Assembly: GCA_003661945.1 (NCBI GenBank)
Contig: QMXC01000041.1
Location: forward strand, 1 to 8,078
Origin: Candidatus Bathyarchaeota archaeon
GTDB taxonomy: Archaea; Thermoproteota; Bathyarchaeia; Bathyarchaeales; UBA233
Reading direction: 5' to 3'
Length of the DNA stretch: 8,078 bases
The notes below the pieces were generated by a model, which worked only from the letters and a program-made list of their open reading frames with translations, was not told the DNA's origin and made no database searches. Both the position numbers and the translations under genes were made by a program. Below are positions 1 through 5,394 of the stretch, one piece after another (positions within the stretch are counted from its first letter, which is position 1; the number at the start of each line of letters is the position of its first letter).

Positions 1-8
1 CATTTCAA
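1..8 (-). CDS. Putative start of a further minus-strand gene, cut by the window edge
   Basis: Only a start region is visible. A TTG at 8-6 overlaps the TGA stop (7-5) of the preceding membrane winged-helix gene as a TTGA junction, the same arrangement used by the DUF3786 gene at 7447. A strong Shine-Dalgarno sequence GGAGGT (24-19) lies 10 bases upstream. An ATG at 3-1 is an alternative start but sits 15 bases from that site. No protein can be read, so nothing can be said about product. If real, it would be translated together with the membrane winged-helix protein, possibly as its partner. Confidence 0.4.
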
Positions 9-463
9 AATGGCTTTGACCTCCATAGTTTTACGGTTTCAAACCAGAAAGCAGCCGACGAAATTAAGCCGAACATTAAGGCGTAAAAACTGGGAACTAC
101 TAGACCGGTAACGCATAAAACTAGGTATGTCGCCAGCATGGTGGAGAACAGAATCGAATAGAAGAGATATCTAGGCACGAGGAAATGTCCCATACGCATG
201 AAAAACCGTAGAATGCCAACTTTCACCTCTTCCTCGAGCACGTATTCGCCTGTTCTCTTTTTCCGAACAAGACCCAAATCATGCAGTTTTTCGAGGTGGT
301 GAACAGCTATGCTCGGGCTGGAAAACCCAAGGGCTCGTTGAACTTGGCGGATGCCGACCATGTGCGTCGGCTGCTGTAGCAGATACCAGTACACGCGAAG
401 AGTCTTTCCTCTTAGAAGGGATTCCAGCACGGCTGAATCAGAAGAGCGTTGAGAATTCGACAC
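5..463 (-). CDS. Winged-helix DNA-binding protein with two C-terminal membrane segments
   Basis: Probably a membrane-anchored transcription regulator of 152 residues. Residues 15-78 form an ArsR/MarR-like winged helix: a helix with YWYLLQQ, a helix-turn-helix over about 36-66 (the stretch SSPSIAVHHLEKLHDLGLV looks like the recognition helix) and a basic wing (RKKRTGEYV). Two hydrophobic segments follow, at about 99-119 and 123-143, ending in a short basic tail. The start is GTG at 463 with no clear Shine-Dalgarno site. A TATA box at 496-503 would put transcription start near 474, so the leader is very short. The gene is separated by 154 bases and a likely terminator from the ParA-like gene, so it is its own unit. 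What it senses is unknown; the membrane part has no recognisable sensor domain. Family assignment is by fold pattern only. Confidence 0.75.
   Translation of the reverse strand: MSNSQRSSDSAVLESLLRGKTLRVYWYLLQQPTHMVGIRQVQRALGFSSPSIAVHHLEKLHDLGLVRKKRTGEYVLEEEVKVGILRFFMRMGHFLVPRYLFYSILFSTMLATYLVLCVTGLVVPSFYALMFGLISSAAFWFETVKLWRSKPF
19..24 (-). promoter_or_regulatory. Strong Shine-Dalgarno site inside the end of the membrane winged-helix gene
   Basis: GGAGGT read on the minus strand, within the last codons of the gene ending at 5. The spacing of 10 bases to a TTG start at 8 suggests coupled translation of a gene lying left of the window. The motif also encodes part of the W-R-S segment, so it could be coincidence. 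Confidence 0.4.
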
Positions 464-495
464 AATTATCGCCCGAATAAGTATTTGGAAAGTCG

Positions 496-503
496 TTATA
501 AAA
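496..503 (-). promoter_or_regulatory. TATA box of the membrane winged-helix gene
   Basis: Reads TTTTATAA on the minus strand, close to the archaeal consensus. Its centre is about 36 bases upstream of the GTG start at 463, which implies transcription start about 10 bases before translation start. There is no obvious purine BRE beyond weak matches. Confidence 0.5.
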
Positions 504-580
504 GCTCTTAGTTGCCGTCCGAGTAACTCTGAGATTTCATCTCGTAGTGATCAACCTAATGCCTTCTCATCATCCGGCAA

Positions 581-612
581 GAATAAAAACGTAAACAGAT
601 AGATAAAAACGT
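581..612 (-). terminator. Tandem T-tract terminator after the ParA-like gene
   Basis: On the minus strand, just past the ParA-like stop codon, the 10-base unit ACGTTTTTAT occurs twice (612-603 and 592-583), exactly 20 bases apart. Each copy carries five Ts. Archaeal RNA polymerase terminates on oligo-T stretches without a hairpin, so a double tract downstream of a stop codon fits intrinsic termination. The exact repetition is noted separately as a finding. Confidence 0.5.
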
Positions 613-617
613 TAACT

Positions 618-1391
618 TTACATATGTTCGATTTTTTCCGCCATGCGGTTTAGCGTTTTCGAGAAGAAATGCTGTGGAAATTCTTTAGCGATTATCCGGG
701 TTCCTCCGGCTTTCAGTATGTCGCAGAAACACGGAACTATCTCGAATATGGGCAGCGAGTGAGAATTGCCGAGTTTTTCGGACAGTTCTTCTTTTCCCTT
801 TTTCGTCGTATAGTCGATTAGAACCTTGTTCAAAATCATGTAGGTTTTCTTTTCAAACAGGTCGTAAAGTTCGGTTAGCATCCGCTTGGTTCCTTGCACG
901 TCTGAAGCGTCAATCGTTGAGATTACCAAGACTATATCTGCGCTTACTATGGCGTTGATGGATGAGTATTGAAGCCCGGGGCTTGTGTCGAAAATTAGGT
1001 AGTCCATTCCCATTTCGCCGAGCACGGAGTTTCTCATCGCTAGAAGCCGGCCTAAAGCGCGCATTTCCCATTTCCTATCCTTAGCTGACATGTCACGTAT
1101 CGCTTCGGTGGAAGGATTCGCCAAACCTACTAGGAGCTTTCCTTTCCCGCCTGAAAGCTTAGTTAGATCGATAAGCGCTTTTTCTATCGAGCATGTTCCA
1201 TTTAGGTAGTCGTTCAGCCAGTATTTTTCGCTTTTAGCCTTAAGTATCGCGTGGAGGCTTGGAGCACGGAAATCCATGTCTAGAAGACATACCTTTTTCC
1301 CTTTTAGGGCGAATGTCATGGCGAGGTTTACCGAGAATAGGGTTTTTCCGGTTCCGCCTTTGTAGGAGTGAATGGCTATTATTTTTCCCAT
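618..1391 (-). CDS. ParA/MinD-type P-loop ATPase
   Basis: A deviant-Walker ATPase (SIMIBI class) of 257 residues, expected to dimerise on ATP and act in partitioning or positioning of DNA or a protein complex. Visible motifs are KGGTGKT at 11-17 with signature lysine K11 and catalytic K16; DMDFRAPSL at 38-46 (switch I); FDTSPG at 134-139 (Walker B/switch II); and LNKV at 187-190 (base-binding Asn). The last helix (about 241-257) could be amphipathic, but there is no clear MinD membrane-targeting sequence. A CFC motif occurs at 221-223. The start is set at the ATG at 1391, not 1418, because AAGGAG (1407-1402) sits 10 bases before it and the protein then begins directly with the first strand. 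It starts 7 bases after the stop of the coiled-coil winged-helix gene, so the two are coupled. No ParB is visible. A plain MinD or CooC-like role is an alternative. Confidence 0.85.
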   Translation of the reverse strand: MGKIIAIHSYKGGTGKTLFSVNLAMTFALKGKKVCLLDMDFRAPSLHAILKAKSEKYWLNDYLNGTCSIEKALIDLTKLSGGKGKLLVGLANPSTEAIRDMSAKDRKWEMRALGRLLAMRNSVLGEMGMDYLIFDTSPGLQYSSINAIVSADIVLVISTIDASDVQGTKRMLTELYDLFEKKTYMILNKVLIDYTTKKGKEELSEKLGNSHSLPIFEIVPCFCDILKAGGTRIIAKEFPQHFFSKTLNRMAEKIEHM

Positions 1392-1398
1392 AGGCTTT

Positions 1399-1785
1399 TC
1401 ACTCCTTGTTGTTGTCATCCTTGTCCACGTAGAAGTAGGCCTTTCTTCCCTGTCTCTCCTTTTTCAGATATCCCATTAAGACAAGCTGGTTTAGGTAGCC
1501 GCTTTCCACGGCTCGAGCCCTTTTCGTCTGCTGGGCTACTTCTTCGGCTGTTGCTCTTCCAAGCCGGCAAACGGTTATAGCTGTCTTTCGTAGATGGTCA
1601 GGCATCGACAGCAACGTCATCACGTCGAGGGGGGCCGTGGCATCTGCAAGAGGCTCGTTGCTGGGCTTTCCGTGTTTTTGAAGTTCTATCATTACCTCTA
1701 TTTTCTGGTTTAGCTTTTCCAGATTTTCCCTTATTTTTTCGAGGATAATAAGGGATTTTTTGGTGGAGAAGTCCCGCTTTTTCAA
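1399..1785 (-). CDS. Coiled-coil plus winged-helix protein, partner of the ParA-like ATPase
   Basis: A 128-residue protein in two parts. Residues 10-37 are a charged helix with hydrophobic heptad positions (SLIILEKIRENLEKLNQKIEV region), likely a coiled coil for dimerisation. After a linker (38-53) comes a MarR-like winged helix (54-121) with a helix-turn-helix around ATAEEVAQQTKRARAVESGYL and a basic wing (KKERQGRKAYFYV). The start is TTG at 1785 with AGGGA 7 bases upstream, preceded by a good TATA box at 1831-1842. It is followed after 7 bases by the ParA-like gene. DNA binding is inferred from the fold. Coupling to a ParA-type ATPase suggests either a centromere-binding or adaptor role like ParB/SegB, or autoregulation of the pair; neither is shown by the sequence. 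Confidence 0.75.
   Translation of the reverse strand: MKKRDFSTKKSLIILEKIRENLEKLNQKIEVMIELQKHGKPSNEPLADATAPLDVMTLLSMPDHLRKTAITVCRLGRATAEEVAQQTKRARAVESGYLNQLVLMGYLKKERQGRKAYFYVDKDDNNKE
1402..1407 (-). promoter_or_regulatory. Shine-Dalgarno site deciding the ParA-like start
   Basis: AAGGAG on the minus strand, lying over the last codons of the coiled-coil winged-helix gene. It is 10 bases upstream of the ATG at 1391 and downstream of the alternative ATG at 1418. It therefore favours the shorter ParA-like protein and translational coupling to the gene before it. Confidence 0.7.
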
Positions 1786-1830
1786 TGGTTTTTCCCTGTT
1801 TACTGGCTTTCTGTATGAATGATGAGCATC

Positions 1831-1842
1831 CTATTTATTAAG
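1831..1842 (-). promoter_or_regulatory. TATA box of the coiled-coil winged-helix/ParA pair
   Basis: Reads CTTAATAAATAG on the minus strand. Its centre is about 51 bases upstream of the TTG start at 1785, implying transcription start near 1810 and a leader of about 25 bases, which has room for the AGGGA ribosome site. The 179-base gap 1786-1964 otherwise shows only the upstream gene's pyrimidine-rich tail and A-rich sequence. I see no RNA gene or repeat there. Confidence 0.5.
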
Positions 1843-1920
1843 TCTTACGAAACTCCTCTATGTATTACCAAGAAAAACTCAAAAACAATACTGAACGAAG
1901 CATGAAACAGGAAAACATCT

Positions 1921-1962
1921 AAAAGGCGAAGAACGACGGAAGAAGAGAAAAGAGACGAAGGG
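1921..1962 (-). terminator. Pyrimidine-rich terminator after the HTH_45 gene
   Basis: Directly after the TAG stop at 1965 the minus strand is nearly all pyrimidine for about 40 bases, including TCTCTTTTCTCTTCTT and then CCTTTT. This is T-rich and hairpin-free, as expected for archaeal intrinsic termination. It separates the HTH_45 gene from the coiled-coil winged-helix/ParA pair, which has its own promoter. Confidence 0.4.
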
Positions 1963-1964
1963 CT

Positions 1965-2258
1965 CTAGTACGGAATCGGCGTTCTGTTCCTAGATTCCTC
2001 GACGATTGGAAGAACTTGTTTGAGCTCCCTAAAGTATTTAAGAACCGTTATGCCTCGCTGCGTAATAGCGTAAACCACACGTTTCTTGCCCACTGTTCTT
2101 TCTTCAACAAGGTCGTGCTCCATCAGAAACTGTAGATATTCCTTGAGCACGCTGCAGTTCACGTTCGCCTTATACATTATGTGCGTGAGTTTTAATGGTC
2201 CCCTCTGCGCAAGTACTTTTAATATGTCGATATACATTTCGAGCTTTGATCTTCTCAT
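1965..2258 (-). CDS. HTH_45 / ArnR1-like winged-helix transcription regulator
   Basis: A 97-residue DNA-binding protein resembling the archaeal HTH_45 (COG3432) family. An N-terminal helix (MRRSKLEMYIDILKVL, 1-16) leads into a helix-turn-helix at about 22-50 (LKLTHIMYKANVNCSVLKEYLQFL) and a wing at 51-66 (VEERTVGKKRVVYAIT). A C-terminal helix (67-85) is probably for dimerisation. The open frame begins at 2276, but the later ATG at 2258 is preferred: GAGAGG lies 7 bases upstream of it, and the TATA box at 2292-2299 would place the ATG at 2276 upstream of transcription start. It is small, probably a homodimer, and has no ligand domain. It lies downstream of the 77-residue gene with a 32-base gap; readthrough from there is also possible. 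Targets are unknown. Confidence 0.8.
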   Translation of the reverse strand: MRRSKLEMYIDILKVLAQRGPLKLTHIMYKANVNCSVLKEYLQFLMEHDLVEERTVGKKRVVYAITQRGITVLKYFRELKQVLPIVEESRNRTPIPY

Positions 2259-2290
2259 AGGTAGGCCTCTCGCCATATTTTCGGGGATTT

Positions 2291-2524
2291 TTATATAAAG
2301 CTTTTACGTATTTCAGCTATGTCTTCTATTTGCAGATTTTCCGTCTCTTTTGGCTTCTGCTGGAATTTTTTAAACACTTTTATTCTATTTTCGAAAGCCG
2401 TGACTAAGTCGTCTATTAATATTTTTTGTAAATCCGGCGAAAGAATGCCCACTTCCTCTTCAAGCGCCGCCATCAATTTGCGCTGAAGCTGAGTTCTCTT
2501 TTTACGAGTTAAAGGCTTATCCAT
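2291..2524 (-). CDS. Small helical protein of unknown function (77 residues)
   Basis: I do not recognise this family with certainty. It begins with a basic stretch (RKKRTQLQRK, 7-16), then helices with a regular pattern (LMAALEEEVGILSPDLQKILIDDLVTAFENRIKVF over 17-51), a charged linker rich in Lys and Glu, and a short last helix. There are no cysteines, no signal peptide and no membrane segment. It is predicted to be cytoplasmic and all-alpha; a basic N-terminus could touch nucleic acid. The start is ATG at 2524 with GGGAG 8 bases upstream and a plausible TATA box 40-50 bases upstream. It is a real gene rather than a shadow because it has this start context, lies in an otherwise empty strand segment and is followed closely by the HTH_45 gene. 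Confidence 0.65.
   Translation of the reverse strand: MDKPLTRKKRTQLQRKLMAALEEEVGILSPDLQKILIDDLVTAFENRIKVFKKFQQKPKETENLQIEDIAEIRKSFI
2292..2299 (-). promoter_or_regulatory. Consensus TATA box of the HTH_45 gene
   Basis: TTTATATA on the minus strand, an exact match to the usual archaeal consensus. It overlaps the stop codon of the 77-residue gene (2293-2291). At about 26 bases from TATA centre, transcription would start near 2269, about 11 bases ahead of the ATG at 2258. Confidence 0.6.
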
Positions 2525-2564
2525 ACACGTTACTCCCCGAGTTTACGCTTCTTTTACGCATTTG

Positions 2565-2573
2565 GTATTTAAC
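2565..2573 (-). promoter_or_regulatory. Possible TATA box of the 77-residue gene
   Basis: Minus strand reads GTTAAATACC around 2564-2573. Its centre is 45 bases upstream of the ATG at 2524, giving a predicted leader of about 19 bases that would contain the GGGAG site. The match is imperfect. The 108-base gap 2525-2632 also holds a weak T-rich stretch (TTCTTTTC) just after the DUF2099 gene, a possible end of the metabolic operon. Confidence 0.35.
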
Positions 2574-2632
2574 TAACTTATGAATCGAAAATATGGATTA
2601 GTAATTCACATTTTGAAAAGAACATCCACGGA

Positions 2633-3496
2633 TTATTTTGGAGCTTTTCTTTCAACCCCGTAGGGTAAGGCTCTGGTTCTAAACACAACAAATTTTTCTT
2701 TTAGCTGTGCCAGATAACGCAGCACCAGTTTTTTGCCCTTTTCTGTTAAAGCAAAGATGGGGATGGTGACGCCTAGTTGCATTAGGGCTTTTTTGCCTAT
2801 TTCTTCTCTAACAAGTTTTGAGGCGCCCGCGCATACTAGATCGGCTTTCAAAACGTGCTTTACGTTTTCTTTAGTGAGGCATGTGTTGCAGACAGAAAAA
2901 ATGACCACGTTTACGTTTTTCTCTTTTTCGAGTTTTCTGATTTCGCTTATGCTCGGCGCTTGGAAGCTTGCAACCGTTACCGCTATGTTTCGGTAGCCTT
3001 TTTCTATGGCTTTTTCTACGCCTTTTGTCTGGTTTATCTCGGCTGTGTCGGGGTTAAGCATGGTTCCGCCGTGTTGTCCGATGAAGTTTAACGTTTCTTT
3101 TATCGGGCTGGTTTTGATTATTCCTGTTAGCCTAGCGCCTATTCCCTGTACGAGTGAGGGGTTGTCTGTGATTACGGTTCCGGCGCCTTCGCAAACTGTA
3201 ACTGCACACTCTATTAGGTTGTTTTCGAGCCATGTTTTCATCATTTCGGACGCGCCGTAAAGCACTATGGGCTTGTCGTTGAAGGCTCGGCGGCACGTGC
3301 AGAAGCCGAACTTGCGGATTTTTGTTTCAACGGTTTTTTGAACTGCTTCACGGGTTATGCGTTTCGTTCCATATAATGATTCATGCAGAGGGCAATGGCT
3401 TATTCTAGGCTCGGTTAAAACCTCTATTCCTTTTTGGCTTATTCTCACGTGGGCTCCGCAGCATAGGATTTCGTGTTCACCGATTACTTCTTCCAT
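2633..3496 (-). CDS. DUF2099 family protein ('methanogenesis marker 8')
   Basis: A 287-residue protein matching DUF2099, known as putative methanogenesis marker protein 8; the biochemical role is not established as far as I know. Recognisable family stretches are an N-terminal CCGAHVRI; HCPLHE (34-39); FGFCTC (63-68); YGASEMM (80-86); VCEGAGTVITDNPSLVQGIGARLTGI (101-126); NPDTAEINQTKGVEKAIEKGYRNIAVTVAS (148-177); and CNTC (203-206). Ten cysteines (12, 13, 35, 66, 68, 97, 102, 203, 206, 222) would suit a metal or Fe-S site; that is inference. The start is ATG at 3496: the longer frame would overlap the DUF59 gene by 52 bases and adds residues absent from the family pattern. There is no good Shine-Dalgarno site, so translation probably follows the DUF59 gene 20 bases upstream. 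It is the last gene of the metabolic operon. Confidence 0.8.
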   Translation of the reverse strand: MEEVIGEHEILCCGAHVRISQKGIEVLTEPRISHCPLHESLYGTKRITREAVQKTVETKIRKFGFCTCRRAFNDKPIVLYGASEMMKTWLENNLIECAVTVCEGAGTVITDNPSLVQGIGARLTGIIKTSPIKETLNFIGQHGGTMLNPDTAEINQTKGVEKAIEKGYRNIAVTVASFQAPSISEIRKLEKEKNVNVVIFSVCNTCLTKENVKHVLKADLVCAGASKLVREEIGKKALMQLGVTIPIFALTEKGKKLVLRYLAQLKEKFVVFRTRALPYGVERKAPK

Positions 3497-3516
3497 GGAA
3501 ATCGCTTTTAGGAGGC

Positions 3517-3801
3517 TTACTTGTTCACCATTTTGTTTATAGCTTCTTCCATGGTGTGTCCACGGCAATGTACAATAGCCCTTTTTACACCTTCAACTTT
3601 TGCCGCCGCGTTTTTTACGTCCATGGCTAATTTGAAAGCAATGGGGCAGAAGGGACTTGAGGGAACGAATTCTATCTGGACGACCCCGGGCTCGGTTTCT
3701 TTGACGCTCGTTATCATGTTCATCTGGCCGAAGGTTAACCCGGTTTCAGGGTCAACTACGTTGCTCACTTCTTTTCGAACTTTTTCTTCCAGTTCGGTCA
3801 A
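3517..3801 (-). CDS. MIP18/DUF59-type metal-sulfur cluster assembly protein
   Basis: A 94-residue single-domain protein of the FeS_assembly_P (DUF59) family, related to SufT, PaaD and MIP18, which help build or insert iron-sulfur clusters. It shows the family landmarks: VVDPETG (15-21, in place of the usual DPE.G), a central strand pair, SSPFCP (48-53) with the conserved cysteine C52 in the position of the usual TSPGCP, and a C-terminal VEGVKRAIV (69-77). A second cysteine is at 79. The start is TTG at 3801, with GGAGAAG 7 bases upstream. It lies 45 bases after gcvPB and 20 before the DUF2099 gene. Its likely role is cluster delivery to a partner, and the cysteine-rich DUF2099 protein next door is an attractive candidate (inference). 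Confidence 0.85.
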   Translation of the reverse strand: MTELEEKVRKEVSNVVDPETGLTFGQMNMITSVKETEPGVVQIEFVPSSPFCPIAFKLAMDVKNAAAKVEGVKRAIVHCRGHTMEEAINKMVNK

Positions 3802-3846
3802 AACGGTTCTTCTCCAAAGGTTTGGGAGAAAAATAAAAAGCGGATG

Positions 3847-5394
3847 TTAATAATTCTTCCGCATTTCATCATGTTTCTGCTGGTAGATTTTCCAGCTTAA
3901 GGTCATGGTTCTCGGATGTGAAGCTTTAACTTCATCGACGCGGGGAACAGCCGTGTTTTCAGGAGCGTTCAAAACTTTTTCAGGGGTTTCCCGTGCTTCT
4001 TTGACTATTTCGCGCATGGCTTCCGCGAATCTGTCAAGTGTTTCTTTTTCGAAGGATTCGGTTGGCTCTATCATTAGGGCTTCCTTCACTATCAGGGGGA
4101 AGTATATGGTTGGGGCGTGAAAGCCGTAGTCTAACAAGCGTTTCGCAACGTGTAATGCCGAAACCCCTGTTTGTTTTTCGAGTTTTTCCACGCCGAAGAC
4201 GCATTCGTGTTTTCTAGGCTTTTTCTCGTCGTAGGGAAGCGACAGTTCTGGAATTTCTCGCAGTTTCTTTACCAGATAGTTGGCGTTTAGAACCGAAATT
4301 TCAGCTGTTTCTTTCAGTCCTTCGGCGCCTAAGCTTAGGATGTAGGCGTAAGCCTTTAGGAGAACAGCTACGTTTCCGTAGAAGCTTCGAATCTTTCCAA
4401 CAGCGTGGGGCTTGTCGTAGTCCAGCTTGTAGCGGTTTCCATCGTAAACTATGCGTGGAACAGGTAGGAACTCGGCGAGTTTTTCCGAGACGCCTATAGG
4501 TCCGGCGCCGGGTCCTCCTCCGCCGTGGGGAGTTCCGAACGTTTTGTGGATGTTTATGTGCACTATGTCGAAGCCCATGTCTCCAGGTCTGATCTTTCCA
4601 AGAATGGCGTTGAGGTTTGCGCCGTCGTAATATAAGAGTCCGCCGGCGCTGTGAATTGTTTCAGCGATTTCCTCGATGTTCCGCTCGAATATTCCCAGCG
4701 TGTTTGGGTTGGTTAACATCAGCCCGGCGGTGCGTTCGGAAACCGCGGCTTTTAACGCTTCCAAGTCTACGCATCCCTCGCTGTTCGAAGGAACCACGAC
4801 TATTTTGAAGCCAGCCATGGTTCCGCTAGCGGGGTTCGTTCCGTGCGCCGAGTCAGGAACGATGATCTCCGAACGCTTTCCTCCTTCTCCGTTGAAATTG
4901 TGGTAAGCACGCATCAGAAGGGCGCCTAAAAACTCACCGTGCGCCCCAGCGGCTGGCTGTAGGCAAACCTCGTGCATGCCGGTGATTTCAGCGAGCCAAC
5001 GCTCTAAACGATAGAGAATTTCAAGTATGCCTTGAACCGTTTCCTCGTCCTGGTATGGATGCACCATAGCTACGCCGGGCAGCTCAGCCAAAACCTCGTT
5101 TATCTTCGGGTTATATTTCATGGTGCAGCTTCCAAGCGGATAGAATCCTAGGTCTACGCCGTAGTTCATTTGCGACAGCCGCGTGTAGTGCCGTAGCACT
5201 TCGACTTCTGAAAGCTGCGGAAGCCTCGGCGGGGAAGCACGGCGAACCTCGGCGGGTAAAAGCTCGTCTAGAGAGCCGGCTTTCCGCCTAATTTCTTCCT
5301 CAACTTTGGGCAGAACGAAGCCTCGCCGTCCAGCGTTGCCAAGTTCGAACACGATGGGCTCGTTCCAAGACGCTTGCTTAAACCTTCCATTCAT
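3847..5394 (-). CDS. gcvPB: Glycine dehydrogenase (decarboxylating) subunit 2, P-protein beta
   Basis: The catalytic half of split P-protein (515 residues). With GcvPA it decarboxylates glycine using pyridoxal phosphate and passes the aminomethyl group to lipoyl H-protein. The PLP lysine is K284 in NIHKTFGTPHGGGGPG. Other conserved parts are YPLGSCTMKYNP (85-96), QPAAGAHGE (146-154), SAHGTNPAS (182-190), LTNPNTLGIFE (227-237) and YYDGANLNAILG (255-266). The length is normal for the family and the frame is intact. The ATG at 5394 has AGGAGG 11 bases upstream and overlaps the end of gcvPA by 17 bases, so the two subunits are translationally coupled. The protein is cytoplasmic and forms a heterotetramer with GcvPA in known members. 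Genes for T-, H- and L-protein are not in the window. Confidence 0.97.
   Translation of the reverse strand: MNGRFKQASWNEPIVFELGNAGRRGFVLPKVEEEIRRKAGSLDELLPAEVRRASPPRLPQLSEVEVLRHYTRLSQMNYGVDLGFYPLGSCTMKYNPKINEVLAELPGVAMVHPYQDEETVQGILEILYRLERWLAEITGMHEVCLQPAAGAHGEFLGALLMRAYHNFNGEGGKRSEIIVPDSAHGTNPASGTMAGFKIVVVPSNSEGCVDLEALKAAVSERTAGLMLTNPNTLGIFERNIEEIAETIHSAGGLLYYDGANLNAILGKIRPGDMGFDIVHINIHKTFGTPHGGGGPGAGPIGVSEKLAEFLPVPRIVYDGNRYKLDYDKPHAVGKIRSFYGNVAVLLKAYAYILSLGAEGLKETAEISVLNANYLVKKLREIPELSLPYDEKKPRKHECVFGVEKLEKQTGVSALHVAKRLLDYGFHAPTIYFPLIVKEALMIEPTESFEKETLDRFAEAMREIVKEARETPEKVLNAPENTAVPRVDEVKASHPRTMTLSWKIYQQKHDEMRKNY

Noticed and set aside
531..543. GAGAT-TTC-ATCTC palindrome upstream of the membrane winged-helix promoter
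   Set aside because: A 5-base stem is expected by chance in sequence of this length. It could be an activator site, but nothing else supports it.
1392..1418. ATG at 1418 as start of the ParA-like gene
   Set aside because: It lies inside the coding end of the upstream gene, the AAGGAG site is downstream of it, and the nine extra residues precede the normal first strand of the family.
1786..1964. Possible RNA gene in the longest intergenic gap
   Set aside because: No cloverleaf, snoRNA boxes or stable stem was seen. The gap is explained by a pyrimidine-rich terminator and a TATA promoter.
3006..3260. Plus-strand open frames opposite the DUF2099 gene
   Set aside because: They run antisense to a clearly recognised gene, overlap one another and have no family features.
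3497..3568. Longer start of the DUF2099 gene at 3568
   Set aside because: It would overlap the DUF59 gene by 52 bases, and the extra residues do not look like the family's N-terminus, which begins near MEEVIGEHEILCCG.
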